From Paulownia fortunei (Eukaryota; Streptophyta; Magnoliopsida; Lamiales; Paulowniaceae): 64,000 nucleotides of DNA. The notes beneath the pieces are model-generated. The model searched no databases. It had not been told where the DNA came from and saw only the letters and a program-made list of their open reading frames with translations. The DNA is taken from NCBI GenBank assembly GCA_019321725.1, contig CM033113.1:11656001-11720000 (forward strand), written 5' to 3'. The translations under genes and the position numbers were made by a program. Positions 59,191-64,000 of the stretch are shown here, piece by piece. Positions within the stretch are counted from its first letter, which is position 1; each line of letters begins with the position of its first letter.

Positions 59191-60924
59191 ATGGAGGGAT
59201 CTCAAGATGAAATAATAGCCTAATTGTATACAGAGAAAAGAAAATACAGAGGTGAGTCATCTAAAGCTCAAGCCAAAAGAGGAAAATCACATAGTGCTGC
59301 TACCGGCACCAAAAATTCCTATGGACCTAGAGGTTGATGCCGTACCCTTCGCTATTGAATATCCACCACTTGAAATCGCCTCTAAACCTCATAAAGAAAC
59401 ACTAATTGTTGAAGAAGAACAAGTCACTAACATGTTCAAGGGAGCTCTTTATTTCATACTCTTGCAACATCTCTTGCCAATACTTCTGAAGTTGCTAAAA
59501 CATTGAGAGACTTTCACTAAGGGCAAAAGATTGATCCTATTGGAGAGGAAGCGCATCTTATTCCTGACTCTGTTCCTCAACCCATTGCCCGTTTATCCAC
59601 ATCATCTGATTCTGTAGAATTTACAGTACAGCAAGGTAGCACTGATGGGTTCAAATTCTAAGTCCTGTTTGAACAAGAGGCAGAACAACACAAATTCCAA
59701 AAGAATTCAATCCTCAAGATAACATTCATGTTTCTGTTTCTGATAATTCTTTTGAGGAATCTGCCTGAGGGGATGAGATGGATGTTGAATGTGACAGAAT
59801 TGAGGTAAGTAAAGCTGTGTCCCACAAATTTTATTCTGATTATACAAAGAAAATATAGGAATGTGTTTCTCAAAGGAAACTGTGGTCTGAGAGGTCAATT
59901 AAGTTGAGTGATTTTGAGGATCGTGAGTTGGACTCAATTTTGATTGATAGGCAATTGGTTAGCTCTATCACAGATATTAAGCCTTATGTTCCTCAAGTTG
60001 TTAAGGAATTTTATTGCAATCTCTATTATGATATTATCAAGGTTGATTCTGGTAAATTTGGTCATGTTTATGTTTGGGGTAAGGTTTATTTCTTTTCAGC
60101 ATAGATGATTAATGATTATTTGTGTACCCCTGAGGTTGAATTTCCTTAGTTACCAACTGATTTTGATTTGATCATTAGGGAGTTGACTAGAGGTAGTTTG
60201 AGTACTTGGCCTAGAAATTCCTTTACTTTTCCTACTTCCAAACTGACTCTTAAATATGCCATTTTTTACAAAGCAGCAGTGACTAATTGGACTCCTTCAG
60301 CCAACCTCACAGTGCTTGTTAAGGATCAGGCTACACTACCTTACTATATTAGGATGGGGCATCCTTATGATATAGACATACACATCATGAGAACCATTGC
60401 TAAGCATGCTGAAGAGAAGACTACTACTGGTCATTTCCCATTCTCTTCCCTAATTTACAATGTGCTGGTTTCTCAAGGCTTTAAGAAGCTTAGGACTGAA
60501 TAGATGGAATATCCTAGAGTTGATTACTCTATTTCTACTAGGCTTGACAAGTTTAAGGGACATTTGGATGACTTATCCACTCATGTTCCATCTTCTGTTG
60601 GAACACAGCCTGGAACATATGTTGTTTCATCCTCTTCTGAGGATCTTTTAGGCTTTATGGAGAGACAGTTACTTGCAGCAAGTCAACAAATTAGAGAAGG
60701 CAAGTTATGGCTCTGCTACTCAGGCATCTCGTCCTTTGGCATTTTTGGCCAAAAAGAAGGGGGTTAGTTGTTGTTACAGCGGCTACAGAAGTAGGGATTT
60801 CTGGTGCAGGGAAAGTTCATGTTAAACTTGGAGTTGTAGCTGCTGCAGAGATTGGAGGAGAAGCATTAGACGTTGATACTCAACAGGCTGGTGAAGGACA
60901 AGCTAAAGCTGATAAGAAAGCTTG
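59191..60924 (+). pseudogene. Env-position ORF, 'putative plant transposon protein' domain, copy 1
   Basis: ATG 59191 reads MEGSQDEIIA then a stop at 59221-59223 (copy 2 has CAA there). The recognisable part starts near 59835 (FYSDYT) and runs through KLSDFEDRELDSILIDRQLV (59908 on), KEFYCNLYYDIIK, VYVWGKV, IIRELTRGSLSTW, FPTSKLTLKYAIFYKAAVTN, WTPSANLTVLVKDQATLPYY, GHPYDIDIHIMRTIAKHAEE and GHFPFSSLIYNVLVSQGF to 60503. That is the order of blocks I know from the plant transposon-associated domain PF20167. Function is unknown. After it comes a Ser/Pro-rich and Gln-rich tail with frame changes. It follows pol by ~600 bp, in the env position. Confidence 0.75.
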
Positions 60925-61012
60925 AACAAAGCTTTGATTTTAATTGATGTGATTAAAACTGATTTGCTGTGCTTTGAAGTTTTAATGATGTGTCAGGGGA
61001 AGCATTTTGAAA

Positions 61013-62620
61013 GTAGGTCGACTTTTGATTGTGTATAGGTATACCCGATCCACTTATATTTAATGAATATGTGATTCATATTGTTGTTAATTTTCTAATA
61101 TAAATTAACAAATGTAATTCATGATTAAATGTATAAGTCTATTAATACTGAAATAAAATTGATTTACAACTCCAATGATTTATTTTGCCACGTCAAAATT
61201 CATCCATATAATGTTGGAAAGGCACAAAAATGAAAGGGTTAAGTAAAAAAAAACACATCAAAAGTTAGTCTATTTACAAAAACTACCTTTTAAATTTATA
61301 AATTACAAATACTTCATTCCATTTTACAAATACCATTTGAAATTTATATCTAATTTATAAATTGTATTTTTGTTCTATCACCTTTATAAAAAGTATTGAT
61401 ATCAACTAGAAAGAGGTGGAAATCCTATTTTAATTATAATATAGAGCAAGTATAAATTGTAAAAAATAAATAAATAAATATTAAGAAGATATTTGTAATT
61501 TATAAACTAAGAGTGATTTATTATAATTATGCCAAACCTTAAAGATGATTTCTATAATTAATGCAAAAAAATAGAAAATGAAATAATGTCTAGCAGGAAA
61601 ATTAATTTTGGAAATCCACATCTTGCATCGATAGAACCGTTCCTACTTTCAACTTTGAACCTGGATACCTGACCCACATTGATCTAATGGTCTGTTTATT
61701 ATGATGACTGAAAATCTAAAAATAAATACAATGAAAAATAGCATTATTTTGGTTCTTTTGGATTATTCTATTTCTCATGTGTTAATCTTATTCCTTAATT
61801 TCAAGAATATATATCAAATTTGGACGGTCGAATTTGAATTATGATCTGCTTGTCAAATGAATTGTATGAGATAAAAAAAAATAGTCAAATTTATTTCCCA
61901 AAATCTCATTAACATTCTCACAAAAATAGATTTCTTTGAATATAGCAGAGATGGCAATGAGATAGGCTATTTTCAGACCCGCCACAGATCTGCTCCACTT
62001 GGGGTGGTTTCAAATTATAAACAGATTCGATGTGGATTTTATTTTTGTTTTTTTTTTAAAGTTGTCCCTATTTAATTTTGTATTATTTAATTCATTTTAT
62101 AAGTACTTATGTGATATTATTTTTTAAAAAAAAATAGTGGTTTTATATTGGGTTCAACCCGTGAGGTCTAAATCTAGGTCCTTACAGACCTTGGCGGAAG
62201 TGGATCTCGAGTTTTGTCATACCTACTTCGAATTAACCCCCATTGCTATCTTTAAATACTAGTGAATGTCCAGTAACTAGGTTGGACGGGGTTTAGTTGA
62301 CCGAGAACTCAATCAAGCCCAATGGTTATCTGATGATATTTGATTATCCAATCATAACAAGTATATCGGATCCTAATTGTGTGGTCCACAATTAGCCTTT
62401 TTATTATACTAGTAAGAAACACGTGCATTGCATGTGATACATATAATTCATTAAAATAAGTAAATTATTAAATAACTAAAATAATATAAGTTTTTTTATA
62501 AATAAAAAAATGTTAATTAAATTCTAAATTAATTAAAATAAAAACATTTCAAGATACTTTTAAATATTTTATTTTAAGCATAAATCAATCTGCATGATTA
62601 AACAAAAAAACTTAAAGAAC
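61013..62620 (+). repeat. Segmental duplication, copy 2
   Basis: Aligns with 25662-27298, same orientation. Its first ~88 bp are the end of a Copia 3 LTR and match the 5' LTR of that element better at some sites (gtataggtataccc), so it keeps an older state. It is inserted between two copies of the env-position module. Confidence 0.92.
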
Positions 62621-64000
62621 TTGGTAGATGAAGATTACTCCAAAAAGTTGAGGACCGGATTTGAAAGAAATTTTTGCACTAAAGGACTTTTTCATTTTGG
62701 CGGAAAAATATTTTACCTTGTGTATAAATAGGGCTTTTAACCCTACTGTTATTTCATCTCCAGAAAACCCTAGTGTTATAGCCATAAAAATTCCTTAGCC
62801 ATTTTCACTTCTCTATTCTGCTTTCTCTATTATTCGTGTATCTGTTCTAACATGGCAGGATCTCAAGGTGAAATAATAGCCCAAGTGTAATAAAAATTGT
62901 GTACATAGAAAATAAAATAGAGATGCGAGTCATCTAGAGCTCAAGCTGAAAGAGTAAAACCACATGGTGCTGCCGCCGGCACATCTTTGGCACCAAAAAT
63001 TCCTATGGAGTCAGAGGTTGATGTCGTACCCTTAGTTATTGAATATCCACCACTTGAAATTGCCTATAAACCTCACAAAGAAACATCGATTGCTAAAGAA
63101 GAACAAGTCACTGAACTTGTTCAAGAAAACTATTCATTTCATACTCTAGAAATATCTCTTGCCAATACTTCTAAAGTTGCTGAAACATTGAGAGACTTTC
63201 ACTAAGGGCAAAAGACTGATCCTATTGGAGAAGAAGCTCATTCTGTTCCTCAACCTACTGCCCATTCATCCACATCCTCTAATTCTGTAGAATTCATAGT
63301 GCAGCAAGGTAGCACTGGTAGGTTCCTGTTCTAACAAGTAGCAAAACATCACAAATTCCAGAAGAATTCAATCTTTAAGGTAACATTCATATTTCTGTTT
63401 CTAATGATTCTTCTGAGGAATCTGCCTAATGGGATGAGATGGATGTTGAAGGTGACAGAATTGAGGTAAGTAAAGTTGTGTCCCATAATTTTTATTCTGA
63501 TTATGCAAAGAAAATATAGGAATATGTTTCTCAAAGGAAATTGTGGTTTGAGAGGTCAATTAGGTTGAGTGATTTTGAGGATCATGGGTTAGATTCAATT
63601 TTGATTGATTGGCTCTGTCATAGATATTAACTACTCCTAGTTATTTACCATTCTCTTTCGTAATTTACAATGTGCAGGTTTCTCAAGCTTTAAGAAGCTT
63701 ACGATCGAACATATGGAATATCCTAGAGTTGATTACTCTGTTTCTACTAGGCTTGACAAGTTTAAGGGACATTTGGATGACTTACCCACTCCTGTTCCAT
63801 ATTCTGTTGGAACACGGCCCAAAACATCTGCTGCTCCATCATCTTCTGAGAATCCTTTAGGCTATATGGAGAGAGTTACTTGCAGCAAGGCAACAAATTA
63901 GAGAAGGGCAGGCTAAGGACAAAGAAGTTCTATATCTTATTGCCCAACTCAAAGGTTCTACTTTTGAAGTTGCTGCTGCTACTGAACCACTTTCATTAGA
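62621..64000 (+). pseudogene. Env-position ORF module, copy 2, runs off the window
   Basis: Aligns from 62621 with 58961, including the TATA box (62723-62730), the ATG (62852, MAGSQGEIIAQV then stop) and the acidic N-terminal part (62987-63205, open). Relative to copy 1 it lacks 440 bp (equivalent to 59981-60420) that encode most of the conserved domain. It keeps the later part (EYPRVDYSVSTRLDKFKGHL, 63716-63775). Beyond 63900 it has sequence that copy 1 has lost, ending AAATEPLSL at the window edge. Confidence 0.8.

Larger units (their letters stand above)
52576..61012 (+). mobile_element. SIRE/Maximus-like Copia, 3' end missing
   Basis: A ~1.03-kb 5' LTR, a perfect primer site, gag-pol in Copia order and a further ORF after pol at the env position, the layout of the SIRE/Maximus lineage. 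No 3' LTR is found: sequence switches at about 61013 to the segmental duplication copied from 25662. Many stops; the pol C-terminus is the best preserved. Confidence 0.85.

Noticed and set aside
60960..61012. 3' LTR of the SIRE-like Copia
   Set aside because: Although a purine-rich caggggaag occurs at 60994, the following sequence matches the Copia 3 LTR end, not the LTR at 52576.

Overview
The window is nuclear DNA of a flowering plant, most likely a eudicot. It is AT-rich and dominated by decayed LTR retrotransposons (Copia and Gypsy), with tRNA-iMet-type primer binding sites, chromodomain integrase, an AINTEGUMENTA-type AP2 gene fragment and a CYP85-clan P450 fragment. There are no bacterial-style operons, rRNA or tRNA genes. 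No intact host gene is visible; nearly all coding sequence is broken retroelement gag or pol.

Layout. 743-6392: a Copia element with two ~680-bp LTRs. 7911-8430: a palindrome abutting a hAT-type MITE with an 8-bp target duplication. 9532-11985: a Copia gag/LTR remnant on the minus strand, flanked by two inverted copies of a small TRIM-like element. 14130-15650: a dead Helitron PIF1-type helicase (minus) joined to a short cytochrome P450 fragment. 17150-18740: a Tat-like Gypsy gag-protease relic. 18950-25749: a very degraded Copia with a perfect TAAAT target duplication. 25662-27298: the source or sister of a segmental duplication also found at 61013-62620. 27770-30785 and 39835-41250: a long-period non-coding tandem array split by a complete Tekay/Del-like chromovirus (30791-39834, target duplication GAATG, LTRs ~2.2 kb).

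43850-44470 holds coding-like exons of an unidentified host gene (minus). 44863-51951 holds the last exon of an AINTEGUMENTA-like AP2 gene (minus), split by the youngest element here, a Copia at 45042-51501 (443-bp LTRs, ~94% identical, target duplication GTTCA). 52576-61012 is a SIRE/Maximus-like Copia with a 1-kb LTR and, downstream of pol, an ORF matching the 'putative plant transposon protein' domain (PF20167-like). Copy 2 of that downstream module fills 62621-64000; the segmental duplication lies between the two copies.

How it fits together. The order of events can be partly read from nesting. The ANT-like exon and the tandem array are hosts; Gypsy and Copia insertions cut them with clean 5-bp duplications. 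The 25.7-kb Copia LTR end was carried inside the later segmental duplication. Stops in the chromovirus fall mostly at Gln, Arg and Trp codons, as expected from cytosine deamination in methylated, silenced DNA. The strongest observations are the Helitron-P450 chimera, the Copia gag start codon that lies in the LTR and appears to be spliced to the body of gag, the ANT-like exon disrupted in frame, and the duplicated env-position module with its own TATA box.
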